A DNA stretch of 64,000 nt from Thermohalobaculum sp039513195 (GCA_039513195.1 JBCCRM010000021.1:1-64000), one strand, 5' to 3'. Numbered from the stretch's first letter, positions 25,119-33,988 are shown. The notes: generated by a model not told the origin, from the letters alone. A program made the numbers and translations.

Positions 25119-25537
25119 TCCGTGTGACGGATCAGATCGCCATTGCGGACTGGGAACTGACGGAGAGCTTTGTCCGTGCCTCGGGACCCGGCGGTCAGAA
25201 CGTCAACAAAGTCGAGACCGCGGTTGTGCTGCGGTTCGAGGCGGAGCGATCGCCCAATCTGACGGGGGAGGTGAAAGCCCGGTTGAAACGGTTGGCCGGG
25301 CGGCGCTGGACAGACGATGGCGCCGTGGTGATCCGTGCTGAAAGCCATCGTAGCCAAGCGCAGAACCGGGAGGATGCGCGGGCTCGCCTCGTCGCTCTGA
25401 TCCGGGCCGCCACGGTCCGTCCGAAGCGGCGGATCCCAACCAAACCGACCCTGGGATCACAGCGCCGGAGGCTCGACGCAAAGCGCAATCGCGGTGAGGT
25501 CAAACGTCTCCGTGGCATCCGTGACACAGAAAACTAA
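25115..25537 (+). CDS. arfB: Alternative ribosome-rescue peptidyl-tRNA hydrolase ArfB (YaeJ)
   Basis: The 140-residue protein has the catalytic GGQ motif in RASGPGGQNVNKVET. It also has the basic C-terminal tail (PKRRIPTKPTLGSQRRR and RNRGEVKRLRG) that enters the mRNA channel of stalled ribosomes. It hydrolyses peptidyl-tRNA on non-stop complexes independently of release factors RF1/RF2, which are about 360 residues. Short length and tail separate it from RF1/RF2. It is translationally coupled to yhhQ. Confidence 0.93.
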   Translation: MIRVTDQIAIADWELTESFVRASGPGGQNVNKVETAVVLRFEAERSPNLTGEVKARLKRLAGRRWTDDGAVVIRAESHRSQAQNREDARARLVALIRAATVRPKRRIPTKPTLGSQRRRLDAKRNRGEVKRLRGIRDTEN

Positions 25538-25728
25538 GCGACCATAACCGCTTCTTTTCAACTTTGAAGAATGTGGATACGGTTCTCCTTAGGGGAGAAG
25601 TCTGCTGGCGCGGGATTATGATAACGGGAACGAGGGACTCCCAGCGCCGTGGGCAAACGGGGCGATTGCGACTATGAGGCGCCGCTCGGCGGGATCGGGC
25701 GATGTCTCGGCTCCCCCAAAACCAAGAA

Positions 25729-25769
25729 CCGGCGTGGCGCCTAGGGATTGAACCCACGCGCCACGCCGG
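25729..25769 (-). terminator. 12-bp hairpin overlapping the aminotransferase stop codon
   Basis: CCGGCGTGGCGC (25729-25740) and its exact complement (25758-25769) flank a 17-base loop that contains the stop codon. On the minus strand it is followed by T-rich sequence (TTCTTGGTTTT). It probably ends transcription of the aminotransferase gene. Confidence 0.6.
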
Positions 25770-26994
25770 CACCTATGTGCTCGGCGCCCATTTTGGCTGC
25801 GACAGCAGCCGATGCAGCAGCGACACCCGACCCGCCCATGGGTGCGTCCATGGCGATCAGGGTTGCCTCGATCGTGGCGAGGGTGCCGAGGATCATATGC
25901 GGGTTCAAGTGCCCCATATGGCCGATCCGGAAGGCCCGGGTCTCCATATCGCCAAGCCCGATACCGAGGGTCACCCCAGCGCAATCCTCCGCGATCCGGC
26001 GCAGGCGCACCGCGTCCACGGTACCGGTGAGCACGGTTGTCACGGCGTTCGACCGGGCCTTTGGGTCAAGCATGAGGAAATCGAGACCGCCCGGCGCGCG
26101 CCAGGCCGCCACAGCTGCCCTAACGGCGTCGCCCAATGCCTCGTGGCGGGCCCACACATTCTCCAGCCCTTCCTCCGCGAGCATATTCATCGCCTCGCGC
26201 AGGCCCCAGAGATGCTGCACCGGCGGCGTGCCGCAGTAGCGCAGATAATGGGCACCGTCTGTCATACGGGCGGTCCAGTCCCAATAGGCGGTGCGCAGGC
26301 CGGCGGCCTTATGGGCCTGCATCGCCTTTTCAGATGCCCAGATGAAGCCGAGACCCGGCGGCACCATCAGCCCCTTTTGGCTGCCCGCGACCGTTACGTC
26401 GACGCCCCAGGCGTCCATCTCGTAGGGAACGCAGGCGAGGCAGGCAATGCAATCGACCAGATAGAGGGCAGGGTGCCCCGCAGCGTCGATGGCTTTACGG
26501 ATGGCGGCGATATCGTTCCACGCCGAAGTGGCTGTGTCGACCTGCACCACCAGTACCGCCTTGATCTCGTGGGCTGCGTCGGCGCGCAGCCGCTCCTCTA
26601 CCGCCGCAGGATCGACGCCATGCCTGGGTGTCGCATTGAGCACCTCGACCTCGATACCCATCACCGCGCCCATCTGTCCCCAACCGACGGCGAAGCGCCC
26701 GCTTTCCAGCACCAGCACCTTGTCACCGCGGGAGAGCGTGTTGGTCAACGCCATCTCCCAGGCGCCATGGCCGTTCGAGATTGCAATGAAGGGTTGGCTC
26801 TTGGTCCGGGCGAGCTGCGGCAGTTCCGCAAGGATCCCCTCGGACAGTCGCACCAGATCGCCCTCGTAGATGTTGGGCATGGCCCGATGCATCGCCGATA
26901 GCACGCGGTCGGGGATCACCGAGGGGCCCGGGATCGAAACCATCGGCCGTCCGCGGTTCAACAGGGGGGCCGCGCCCGCGCTCTCATCTCTCAT
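25741..26994 (-). CDS. Class V aminotransferase (serine/alanine-glyoxylate type)
   Basis: The 417-residue PLP enzyme opens with VSIPGPSVIPDRVLSAM and has SNGHGAWEMALTN, VVQVDTATS and the PLP lysine in VAGSQKGLMVPPGLGF. Related enzymes move the amino group of serine, alanine or ureidoglycine to glyoxylate. The cofactor lysine context and LVDCIACLACVP fit the serine-glyoxylate or aspartate-type subgroup. Assignment beyond class V is tentative. AAGGA sits before the chosen ATG. Glyoxylate chemistry links it loosely to malyl-CoA lyase 7 kb away. The gene ends inside a hairpin. Confidence 0.82.
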   Translation of the reverse strand: MRDESAGAAPLLNRGRPMVSIPGPSVIPDRVLSAMHRAMPNIYEGDLVRLSEGILAELPQLARTKSQPFIAISNGHGAWEMALTNTLSRGDKVLVLESGRFAVGWGQMGAVMGIEVEVLNATPRHGVDPAAVEERLRADAAHEIKAVLVVQVDTATSAWNDIAAIRKAIDAAGHPALYLVDCIACLACVPYEMDAWGVDVTVAGSQKGLMVPPGLGFIWASEKAMQAHKAAGLRTAYWDWTARMTDGAHYLRYCGTPPVQHLWGLREAMNMLAEEGLENVWARHEALGDAVRAAVAAWRAPGGLDFLMLDPKARSNAVTTVLTGTVDAVRLRRIAEDCAGVTLGIGLGDMETRAFRIGHMGHLNPHMILGTLATIEATLIAMDAPMGGSGVAAASAAVAAKMGAEHIGAGVARGFNP

Positions 26995-27109
26995 TGGTCG
27001 ATCCTTATCTGTCTCGCCGAGCATCGGCCTAGCCTAGTCTTCGGCGCTGCAAAAACAACGCGGATCAGAGTGATAGTTACGATCACGAGCTGTGATTGCC
27101 CTGGCGGCC

Positions 27110-27853
27110 TCACTCTCTTCGGAGCAGGCGGTCGCCCAAGAGCGATCCCCAAGGTGTCGCCTGGAACCGGGCTGTGACCGCCTCCGGGTCGTATTCCTGG
27201 GCGATCCATTCGCGCAGCGACAGTCGGCCTTTCGCGTCGGCGAGATACACCTCGAAGAAGGCGTCGAGAATGCCCGTCTTCGACTGTCGGAAATGCCCAT
27301 ACCAGACCGAGAGCTGTTGGCGGGCTTCTTCGACCGGTCGCCCCTCGAACAATGCGAGATAGAGCGCCGCCAAGAAGCCTGCACGGTCGGCGCCGGACTT
27401 GCAGTGGAACAGCACCGGGTGCTCCAGGCGGAGGAAAAGCGCGTCAGCGGCAAGCAGTTCCTCCCGGCTCGGTAGTGCGCGGGAGCGTAGCACAAAGGTC
27501 TCGAAATGCAGTCCTAGTTGCGCGCAAGTTTCGAGCTCCAGGGGCAGTGAGCCGAAGGTCTGCCCGCCGCGAAGTGAAACCACCGACCGACCGCCCTGTC
27601 GGGCGAACCGGCGCAGGTGATGGGGCATCGGTTGAGAGGATCGCCAGGCCTCTTTGCCAAATTTGTGGGTGTTAGAGAAAAGCAACCGAAAGATCGCATG
27701 GTCCACGAACAGCATGTTCGTCCAGGCGCGCAGATAGTCCCAGGGCGTGGACAGCGGACGGCGCCATCGGTCCAGCCGCGCTTGGCGGCGTCTGATCCAT
27801 GCAGCTGTGGCAGGGTCGACGCCGAGGGGCGGCGGTTGGTCAGGCTTTGTCAT
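27110..27853 (-). CDS. Dual-specificity/tyrosine phosphatase-like protein
   Basis: The 247-residue protein has the Cys-based phosphatase signature HCKSGADRAGF with nucleophile C151 and Arg157. An upstream VVSLRGG strand is typical of prokaryotic atypical phosphatases (PF22785/DUF442-like). The Ala-Asp before Arg also resembles phytase-like phosphatases. A basic, Trp-rich N-terminus (about 1-70) precedes the domain and includes a short hydrophobic stretch. The substrate (protein, inositide or RNA) is unknown. It is oriented like the aminotransferase but separated by about 115 bases. Confidence 0.75.
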   Translation of the reverse strand: MTKPDQPPPLGVDPATAAWIRRRQARLDRWRRPLSTPWDYLRAWTNMLFVDHAIFRLLFSNTHKFGKEAWRSSQPMPHHLRRFARQGGRSVVSLRGGQTFGSLPLELETCAQLGLHFETFVLRSRALPSREELLAADALFLRLEHPVLFHCKSGADRAGFLAALYLALFEGRPVEEARQQLSVWYGHFRQSKTGILDAFFEVYLADAKGRLSLREWIAQEYDPEAVTARFQATPWGSLLGDRLLRRE

Positions 27854-27982
27854 ATTCCGCGCTTAGCAGAGCGCGACCCGGCGCTGCAAGCTGTGCCGAC
27901 CCAGGCGGAGCCGCGGGCTTGCATCGACTAAACGGCGATGTCAGCCTCTGGAGCGGGCAATGAGCACAGGAGACGCCAGGCC

Positions 27983-28507
27983 ATGGCGCGAAAAGAGCGG
28001 TTTTCTATCCGGGCGCGGGTCTCGATTGGCGTCCTCTCTGCCTTGGCCATGGCTGGGGAAGTCGCGGCGCAGCGCGGTGACGACGACGCGGCACCGGTAG
28101 AACGTCACTACATCGCCGAGGACTGGGCGGCCTATTCCCAGGGCACTGCGGCGGATGCGGATCGCCTCTGTTGGGTCGCAACGCGGGCCTTTCGCAGCGA
28201 CCCCGATGGGCAGCGCGAAGTGCTGACCGACGTTTTGATGTTGGTGACAACCGAGCCGCAGACCTCGGTTACCGGGATCCCCAGCGGCATTCAGATCGAT
28301 CTGGTGCTCGATGGCCGCGGCTTTGCAATGTTCGGGCGGGGCGGGCGGGCATGGCTTTCCGAGGACGAGGCAGAGCGCCCGGTCCTAGATCGATTGGCTG
28401 GGAGTGCAACGGTCAGATTGCAGAGTGCGGCGGTTCCAGTGGCCGACTTCTCATCCAATGGATTCGCCGAAGCCTATGAGGTCGCCCAGGAACTCTGCGC
28501 CCGCTGA
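27983..28507 (+). CDS. Exported IalB-like (invasion-associated locus B family) protein
   Basis: The 174-residue protein has a signal peptide (about residues 8-28, ending EVAAQ). The mature part carries LCWVATRAF with a lone Cys, an immunoglobulin-like strand pattern and a terminal FSSNGFAEAYEVAQELC. This paired-Cys layout resembles IalB proteins, small periplasmic proteins of alphaproteobacteria. IalB was first linked to erythrocyte invasion in Bartonella but is widespread and of unknown role. ATG follows AGGAGACG. It is divergent from the phosphatase gene. Confidence 0.6.
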   Translation: MARKERFSIRARVSIGVLSALAMAGEVAAQRGDDDAAPVERHYIAEDWAAYSQGTAADADRLCWVATRAFRSDPDGQREVLTDVLMLVTTEPQTSVTGIPSGIQIDLVLDGRGFAMFGRGGRAWLSEDEAERPVLDRLAGSATVRLQSAAVPVADFSSNGFAEAYEVAQELCAR

Positions 28508-28586
28508 TTGGTCGATGAACACATTTCAGCCGCGAAGGAATTACGAACGTGACGACATGACAGTTTTGTGTCACGTCTGATGGAAT

Positions 28587-29099
28587 GTGAAGCGATCAGA
28601 AGCAGTACTTTCCATGTATAGATCGATAGCCTTATCAGCCGCCTTGGTCGTGGTTCTCGGTGCGGGTGAGCTCACACAGGCGAAATCGAAAATCGATCCT
28701 GCTCCTGATGCGCACGCTTCGGCGTGCCATCACTATCAAAATCGTGCGCGATTTAAGTCGAGGCAGGCGCCTTACGAATTCGTCACCCTGCTGGCCGAAG
28801 CTTGCAGTGCGGCACAGCAATCGATGACGGCTGCCAGCGCGAACGAAAGAGCGACCGCTAAACAGTTCCTGGACCGTCTTCTGATCCTGCGCGACACGGT
28901 TGTGGCGATGAACATGGACCGGGTCTATGGTCCTGATCCGGCGCCCGCGGCAAAGCCGCGACGAACCTATGGCCGGGTCGGGTCGATCCCGAAAGTCTCC
29001 TCGACAGGCGAGTACCTTATCGCCCGCAGCTTGGGAGTGATGGTGGCCTATGACGCCTGGCTTGACAGCGGCGCGGAATTCTCGCTGGCTTCGAAGTAG
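28587..29099 (+). CDS. Exported hypothetical protein
   Basis: No family is recognised. The protein has a signal peptide (SIALSAALVVVLGAGELTQA). The mature helical domain follows, with two Cys (CHHYQNRARF and AEACSAAQQS) that could form a disulphide. Translation may begin at this GTG or nine codons later at ATG 28614; neither has a strong ribosome site. The conserved-looking tail GEYLIARSLGVMVAYDAWL suggests a packed helix. It stands alone between an IalB-like gene and a sulfotransferase-like gene. Confidence 0.6.
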   Translation: MKRSEAVLSMYRSIALSAALVVVLGAGELTQAKSKIDPAPDAHASACHHYQNRARFKSRQAPYEFVTLLAEACSAAQQSMTAASANERATAKQFLDRLLILRDTVVAMNMDRVYGPDPAPAAKPRRTYGRVGSIPKVSSTGEYLIARSLGVMVAYDAWLDSGAEFSLASK

Positions 29100-29129
29100 C
29101 GGCCGGTGACGCAGGGCTGATCGCAAACA

Positions 29130-29888
29130 ATGGCAATACGGACGACAGGAGACATCCTGCGCATCGCTATGTGGTCGGGCCCGCGCAATATCTCGACGGC
29201 GATGATGCGCGCATGGGAGAGCCGGGCCGACACGGCCGTGATGGACGAACCTTTCTACGGCGCCTATTTGCAAACGACCGGCTTTCAACATCCGATGCGC
29301 GATGCGGTGCTGACGTCTTGCGAGACCGATTGGGACGCTGCGGCCCGTCGTTGTGCCGAGGCGTCTGACGCGCCGATCATCTATCAAAAGCACATGTGCC
29401 AGCACATGGTGGAGGGCGCGCCCCTCGACTGGATGGTTGCGTGCCGGCATGCCTTTCTGATCCGCCCGCCGGAGGAGGTTGCGCCGTCCTTTGCCAAGGG
29501 CTGGCCCGATATGGTCGAAGACAGCCTTGGCTTCGCGCGTCAAGCAGCGCTGTTCGATCGGGTTGCGGAAATGACTGGTCAGACGCCGCCGGTGGTCGAG
29601 GCGCGCGATGTGCTCGCGGATCCGGCGGGGCTGTTGCGGGCCTTGTGCGACCGTCTGGATGTCGATTTCGATCCGGCCATGCTGTCTTGGGCGGCAGGGC
29701 CACGCGAGAGCGATGGTGTTTGGGGCGCGCATTGGTACGCCTCGGTCAGGGCCTCGACCAGATTTCAGGCTCCTCGATGCAAAGAATCGCCAGATTTACC
29801 CCCGGCTCTCGCCGAAATTGTGATCCGTGCGCAACCTCACTATGAGAAGCTTCATCGACACAAGATTATGAATAACAATAAGAAATAG
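29130..29888 (+). CDS. Sulfotransferase-like family protein
   Basis: The 252-residue protein begins with MWSGPRNISTAMMRAWESR, a phosphosulfate-binding-like loop seen in sulfotransferase-family proteins. It continues with VMDEPFYGAYL and FLIRPPEEVAPSF. Such proteins are often annotated as sulfotransferase or as branched-chain-aminotransferase-like protein; the donor and acceptor are unknown. No signal peptide is present. The C-terminal residues KIMNNNKK are AT-rich in codon use, matching the AT-richer intergenic region that follows. Confidence 0.75.
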   Translation: MAIRTTGDILRIAMWSGPRNISTAMMRAWESRADTAVMDEPFYGAYLQTTGFQHPMRDAVLTSCETDWDAAARRCAEASDAPIIYQKHMCQHMVEGAPLDWMVACRHAFLIRPPEEVAPSFAKGWPDMVEDSLGFARQAALFDRVAEMTGQTPPVVEARDVLADPAGLLRALCDRLDVDFDPAMLSWAAGPRESDGVWGAHWYASVRASTRFQAPRCKESPDLPPALAEIVIRAQPHYEKLHRHKIMNNNKK

Positions 29889-30055
29889 TGCATCCAAAGG
29901 GTCTGTCACTGCCGATAGTTGCAAGAATTCTCAAAAAACGTTGCCATTTTCCCGCGCCCCTGCCTCGGTCTGGGCCTGAAGCCGAAGAGAAGATCGCAAT
30001 TCGTTCGAAAACAGTCAGAGTTTCGCCGTTGCGGGCTGGCACAGATGGCGTGTGG

Positions 30056-30137
30056 CCGCTGCAGTTCAGATATGCAGCGGAGTGGGTGTGAGAACGGCCT
30101 GTAACAGTTGGGATCCGCCGTATGCGGCCTCTCAACT
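30056..30137 (+). other. Two leader hairpins before a hypothetical gene
   Basis: CCGCTGCA/TGCAGCGG (30056-30063 with 30073-30080) is a perfect 8-bp stem with a 9-base loop. A second, imperfect hairpin uses AGTTG/CAACT (30106-30110 with 30133-30137) around CCGC/GCGG. The AAGGAG site of the next gene starts 13 bases later. Confidence 0.4.
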
Positions 30138-30161
30138 CGTGTATGAGTGAAGGAGCGTTCC

Positions 30162-30509
30162 ATGCGTACCCGCGTGCGTGCCGGCGATTATGCCGTCTAT
30201 CTCCATTATTTGCCGGGGTCTGCTTCGGCTTTCCATGTTGGCTTCGGTCGGTTGGATCGGGGTCATCCGTACCAGTTCGGTGCCATCCGCGGCATTCGTT
30301 GGCACCACCATGTTGCCATCTCCGGCTTTCGACCGGAGGATGTCATGGTTGAGCTGAAAGATGTCCATCGCACCGAGGATGCGGCCGCGGCCGCCCGCGA
30401 CCGGCTTGCTGCGAAGCTGCCTGGGCTGATTGCGAAGATGCCAAAGCGGCGCCAGCCCATTAGTCCGTTGGAGGCGAGCCAGATCTTCCAGGGCCTCAAG
30501 GCAAGCTGA
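30162..30509 (+). CDS. Hypothetical protein (115 residues)
   Basis: No family is recognised. The soluble protein begins MRTRVRAGDYAVYLHYLPG and has the HHHVAISGFRPEDVM segment and a Pro/basic C-terminal region ending SPLEASQIFQGLKAS. The ATG was chosen because AAGGAG sits six bases before it; an earlier in-frame ATG would place that site inside the coding region. Its leader can form two hairpins. It is the last intact gene before the degraded region. Confidence 0.65.
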   Translation: MRTRVRAGDYAVYLHYLPGSASAFHVGFGRLDRGHPYQFGAIRGIRWHHHVAISGFRPEDVMVELKDVHRTEDAAAAARDRLAAKLPGLIAKMPKRRQPISPLEASQIFQGLKAS

Positions 30510-30704
30510 CGGTCATGGCCGCGGCGCAACCAAAGCGTCACGGCTAGCGCATTTTCCGGTCAATCTGGGTCAGATCGGGTTCGCAAAAGTACGCCGGAAC
30601 GATCCCTGAGAGCGCGAGAACCGCCGCAATCGGGTCGGAAGGCGCTCTATGTACCACGAGGTGTCCCGTAAACCGGGGGCGAAACGGCAACTTCGGCGCT
30701 GAGG

Positions 30705-31200
30705 GTGGCAAGCAAGAAGTTCGGCGCGATGGCGGTTGTCCAGGCTCTGGATGGGGAGATCGACGACCGGACGCTCATCGCCTCTGTCGGCCATCGGGCT
30801 TTCGGCAGGTGATTTCCCGGCGGCTCCTCCTGGCGATCGAGGCGGTTAGTGCTGGGCAGATCCCGTTCGACGGCTAGGATGTCGGGGCAGCTTGCCGAGC
30901 GGTCGCCATGCCGCGGTGTTGTATCATAACGTGGGGCTTTGCCTGCAGATCAGTGTGGCCGCCGAGATGCCGGAGCTCGGCGCGTACCTGCTGCGCAAGC
31001 CGCCAGAGCAATCTGGTGGGCAGTGCCGGCTGGTCGCCATTGGGCAAAGCGTTGTTCTCCACCCCGACGTCGTCCGGATGGACGAAACGCTGTCAGACCT
31101 TGACTCGCAGTTGAGCAACCAATTGCCCAGTGAGATCCGCAGGCCGCAGTTGCGGCTTGGCGGACTTGGTCGTAACCAGCCGGTGCGGTTTCGCGGCTGG
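30705..31200 (+). pseudogene. MalK/UgpC-type sugar ABC ATPase pseudogene
   Basis: Pieces of a carbohydrate-importer ATPase read in order across three frames. The N-terminus is VASKKFGAMAVVQALDGEI up to a TGA at 30810. A shifted frame then gives RLLLAIEAVSAGQIPFDG, stop, DV, matching the region after Walker A. From 30892 comes PSGRHAAVLYHNVG, then PPEQSGGQCRLVAIGQSVV (signature) and RMDETLSDLDSQL (Walker B and D-loop). Internal deletions shorten it to under half the usual 360 residues. The signature Leu is lost and Walker A is destroyed, so it cannot be functional. Confidence 0.75.
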
Positions 31201-32367
31201 ATTTCGCAGGTGACGGGCGCCCCGGGAAAGGCGCAATTCATTGACTGGGATCGAGCGCCGTGGCCTATCCCTACGCTTCTCAGGACATATGCCCAGGGCG
31301 CCGCGTCTGCCTCCAGGAGTGTGGCATCGCGAGCGCCCGCGGCGGTCTTCGACCTAGGTCGCTTGTGGGACGGCTGCGGATTGCTCTGCTGTGCCTGGGA
31401 ATGCCCTCCCTCGCGCAGTCCGATCCTGTGCGCGTTGGCGGCCCCACCACTCGCGCCACGGTTGAGCCGCCGCCGCGTGCGCTGAGCCAACAAGGTGCCG
31501 GGAGGCGGTCGCGGCGGCCTTGGACGGCCGGGAAGGCCAGGCCCGCGGCAGCGGGCGGGCCGATCCCGGGCGGAAGGCCGCCCCTAGAAACTCAGCGCCG
31601 TCTGCCCGGTGTAAGGCGCAATGACCTTGGACGCATTCACTGGCGCCAACGCCGGGCTTGGTCGATCCGCTGCGGCAGATATCAGACGGGAGCGTTTAAA
31701 TCTCGTCCTCGACTGCCTCGCGCACGGCCACTCTGAAGAGGTCGCGACCCATGGTTCTGGGCACTCGACCTGCTCAGCAGCGCGCCGCGCATTTGGCTTG
31801 GATTTCACCCAATCGGCGATCTCCGGCGGTTCATAGGCGGTCTTCCGCTGGTCGAAACGCTGGTGACGCGCGACCAATGGCGGAGCGCCTCGTCGACCAA
31901 GTTCCGCCTGGAGATCAGGTCCGGGGCCGCAACCTTGTGCCGCGGCGTAGTGCCCTCGAAGCTCACCACACACGGGCCGATAACCGCACTGGTCCCTCAT
32001 GTTCCGCCGGATGGAGGCGAGGTCGTCGTCGAACTGCGCATTCTCCCGGCTAAAGCTGAACGCCTCCGTGGGGCGCGCAATCATCCGCGCCTTGCCCGCG
32101 AAGAACGCCGTTGAGACGCCCTGCTTTCGCGTAGGCCCGCCAGCGTCGTTAGCTGCTCATGGTCCATGTCGAGCCACAGCTTTAGCATCGCCTGAGCGGC
32201 GACAACCCAGTCTTTCCGGATCGATGGTGTTCGCGTCATGCTTGCCTCCCCGGAAACCGCCTTGTTCTAGTCAAGGACCGGCGTCGATGTCTGGAACGGC
32301 ACTGAGGGCAGCTCGCCGGCACGCTGAGAATTCGTTTGTGCTGGCCTGCGCCAAGCCCTTGGCCGCG
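31201..32367. other. Degenerate region with no intact gene
   Basis: Overlapping open frames on both strands show coding-like composition but no full protein. On the minus strand an ATG at 32239 has a perfect GGGGAGG site and reads MTRTPSIRKDWVVAAQAM for about 50 codons. A frameshift follows, and the neighbouring frame stays open to 31584. This looks like a recently broken gene of unknown family. A GC-rich stem cluster lies at 31513-31582. Together with the ATPase pseudogene it marks a decaying locus. Confidence 0.45.
31513..31582. repeat. GC-rich nested hairpin cluster
   Basis: A 9-bp outer stem (31513-31521 with 31574-31582) encloses GGCC/GGCC (31526-31529 with 31535-31538) and GCCCGC/GCGGGC (31541-31546 with 31551-31556). 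A GGG/CCC segment is also inside. The architecture recalls the element at 10005-10087, but stems are shorter and several bases are unpaired. Confidence 0.4.
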
Positions 32368-33798
32368 TCATTTGACCGGTATCGCGGCGGCGGGCCTGGA
32401 CGGCTTCGCCGTCGTCTCCCGCCGAAGGGTCTTTGTAGGGAGGCGTCCGACCCTGGCTGTCAGCCCCCCGGCAGGACGCGTGGTCAGCCGCACTACCGGG
32501 CGCACACGCTCCGGCCGGTCGATGGAAAAGGAGAAGCGGCGCAAAAGGCTCGCGAGGATCAGGGTTCCCTCAATCACGGCGAAGGCGTTGCCGATGCAGA
32601 CCCTTGGGCCGAGGCTGAAGGCGAGATAGCTTCCGGGCTCGATCGCCTTCTCCCGCTGGCCCAGGAAGCGGTCCGGATCGAACCGGTCTGGCCACTCCCA
32701 AAGGTCGTGATGGCGATGCAAGATCCAGGGCGCGATCATCACCATGGCGCCTTTCGGTACGCGATGCCCCGCAATCTGCGTGGCCTGCAGCGCGACCCGC
32801 GGCAGGAAGGCCACCGGCGGGTAGAGGCGCAGCGTTTCGCGAAAGACGGCGCGGGTGAAAACCAGCCTTTTGACAGTATCGAGGGCAATAGGGCCATCGC
32901 CCGCAGCCGCCGCCACTTCGGCACGCAAACGAGCGAGCGCATCGGGCTGCTGCGAGAGGATAAAGAGCGCCCAGGTGACAGCGGTCGCCGTCGTCTCATG
33001 CCCCGCCAAGAAGAAGACCCCGATCTGGTCGATAAGCTCCTCGACCGTAAAACCCTCGCCGGTCGACGGATCACGGGCGGCGAGAACATCCGCGGCAATG
33101 TCGTGCCCTGATGCGGCAGGATCGGCCCGGCGCGCCTCGATCCAGTGGCGGAATTGCCCGCGGATCTTCGCGCAGGCCTCCATAACCGTTCGGGGTTGGC
33201 GGATCTCGGCCCAAGGTTTGCCGAGGATCAGGCGCGAGGGCTGGATGTTAGCCACGCGGTCCTGGAACTGGGCGAAATCGTCGAAGACCGACAGGGCGGC
33301 GCCACTGTCGAGCGATTGCGAAAATATCGTCCTGCAGATGATGTCAGCGGTCAGGCGGCTGATAGCGGCATCAAGCGGGAGGGGCTCGCCGCGTTCCGCG
33401 ACCCCGTCGAGATGGTCCTCGAAGGCCGCAACGCTGTCTTGCATCTGCCCGTAGGCGCGGCCCACATGGATTCGGGAGAAGCTCGGCTCGATCATGCGGC
33501 GCTGCTTTTCCCACGCCGTGCCAGTGCTGATTAGGACGCCGTCGCCGACCAAAGGCCGGAGGGCGCCGACGAAAAGGTCATTTTTCGGGAAGGCCGCCAC
33601 CTCGTCGACCATCACCTGGCGCACGAATTTCGGGTCGTTGACCAAGACGATGCCGCGGCGTGAAAACCCCATCCGACCGATACGCATTTGGAAAGCGCGG
33701 GCAGGCAGCATCTCCAACAGATCGCCCCGCCCGCTCAACAGCGCCCGCATCAAAGCCGGGATCGGCGCAAGAGGGGTGGGGGCTGGCGGGCGGTACAT
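32368..33798 (-). CDS. Cytochrome P450
   Basis: The 476-residue soluble haem monooxygenase has the I-helix oxygen-binding motif AGHETTATA, the K-helix ETLR and the haem loop FSLGPRVCIGNAF with the axial Cys at about residue 401. It hydroxylates an unknown lipophilic substrate and needs ferredoxin or reductase partners not seen here. An earlier in-frame ATG would lie inside a perfect palindrome, so the later MYRPP start is preferred. The palindrome then sits 23-45 bases upstream as an operator. C-terminal residues after about 445 are Pro/Arg rich and probably disordered. Confidence 0.9.
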   Translation of the reverse strand: MYRPPAPTPLAPIPALMRALLSGRGDLLEMLPARAFQMRIGRMGFSRRGIVLVNDPKFVRQVMVDEVAAFPKNDLFVGALRPLVGDGVLISTGTAWEKQRRMIEPSFSRIHVGRAYGQMQDSVAAFEDHLDGVAERGEPLPLDAAISRLTADIICRTIFSQSLDSGAALSVFDDFAQFQDRVANIQPSRLILGKPWAEIRQPRTVMEACAKIRGQFRHWIEARRADPAASGHDIAADVLAARDPSTGEGFTVEELIDQIGVFFLAGHETTATAVTWALFILSQQPDALARLRAEVAAAAGDGPIALDTVKRLVFTRAVFRETLRLYPPVAFLPRVALQATQIAGHRVPKGAMVMIAPWILHRHHDLWEWPDRFDPDRFLGQREKAIEPGSYLAFSLGPRVCIGNAFAVIEGTLILASLLRRFSFSIDRPERVRPVVRLTTRPAGGLTARVGRLPTKTLRRETTAKPSRPAAAIPVK

Positions 33799-33820
33799 CG
33801 GCGTCTCGGCAAGATCTGTG

Positions 33821-33843
33821 AAAATGGAAGCGCGTTCCATTTT
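33821..33843. promoter_or_regulatory. Operator-like palindrome at the P450 promoter
   Basis: AAAATGGAA-GCGCG-TTCCATTTT is a perfect 9-bp inverted repeat with a 5-base spacer, upstream of the preferred P450 start. Its size fits TetR/AcrR-type repressors. No such regulator gene is adjacent, so it would be controlled in trans. Confidence 0.5.
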
Positions 33844-33988
33844 GGAATGCCCGCTTCGCCATCGCGTGGCAAGGGCTGCGGCCGATGCGTGGCAAACGGG
33901 GACCGTCTTGGTGCCGCGGCGTCCGATTGACGCGTGTTGGGGCGGACCCTAGGGTGCCGCGCGAACCCGCCGCGCCCAGGAGATCGCC

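Noticed and set aside
25741..25769. T-loop-like GGTTCAATCC on the minus strand, suggesting a tRNA
   Set aside because: The flanking bases do not form a five-pair T stem and no anticodon or acceptor stem is present. It lies in the aminotransferase terminator hairpin.
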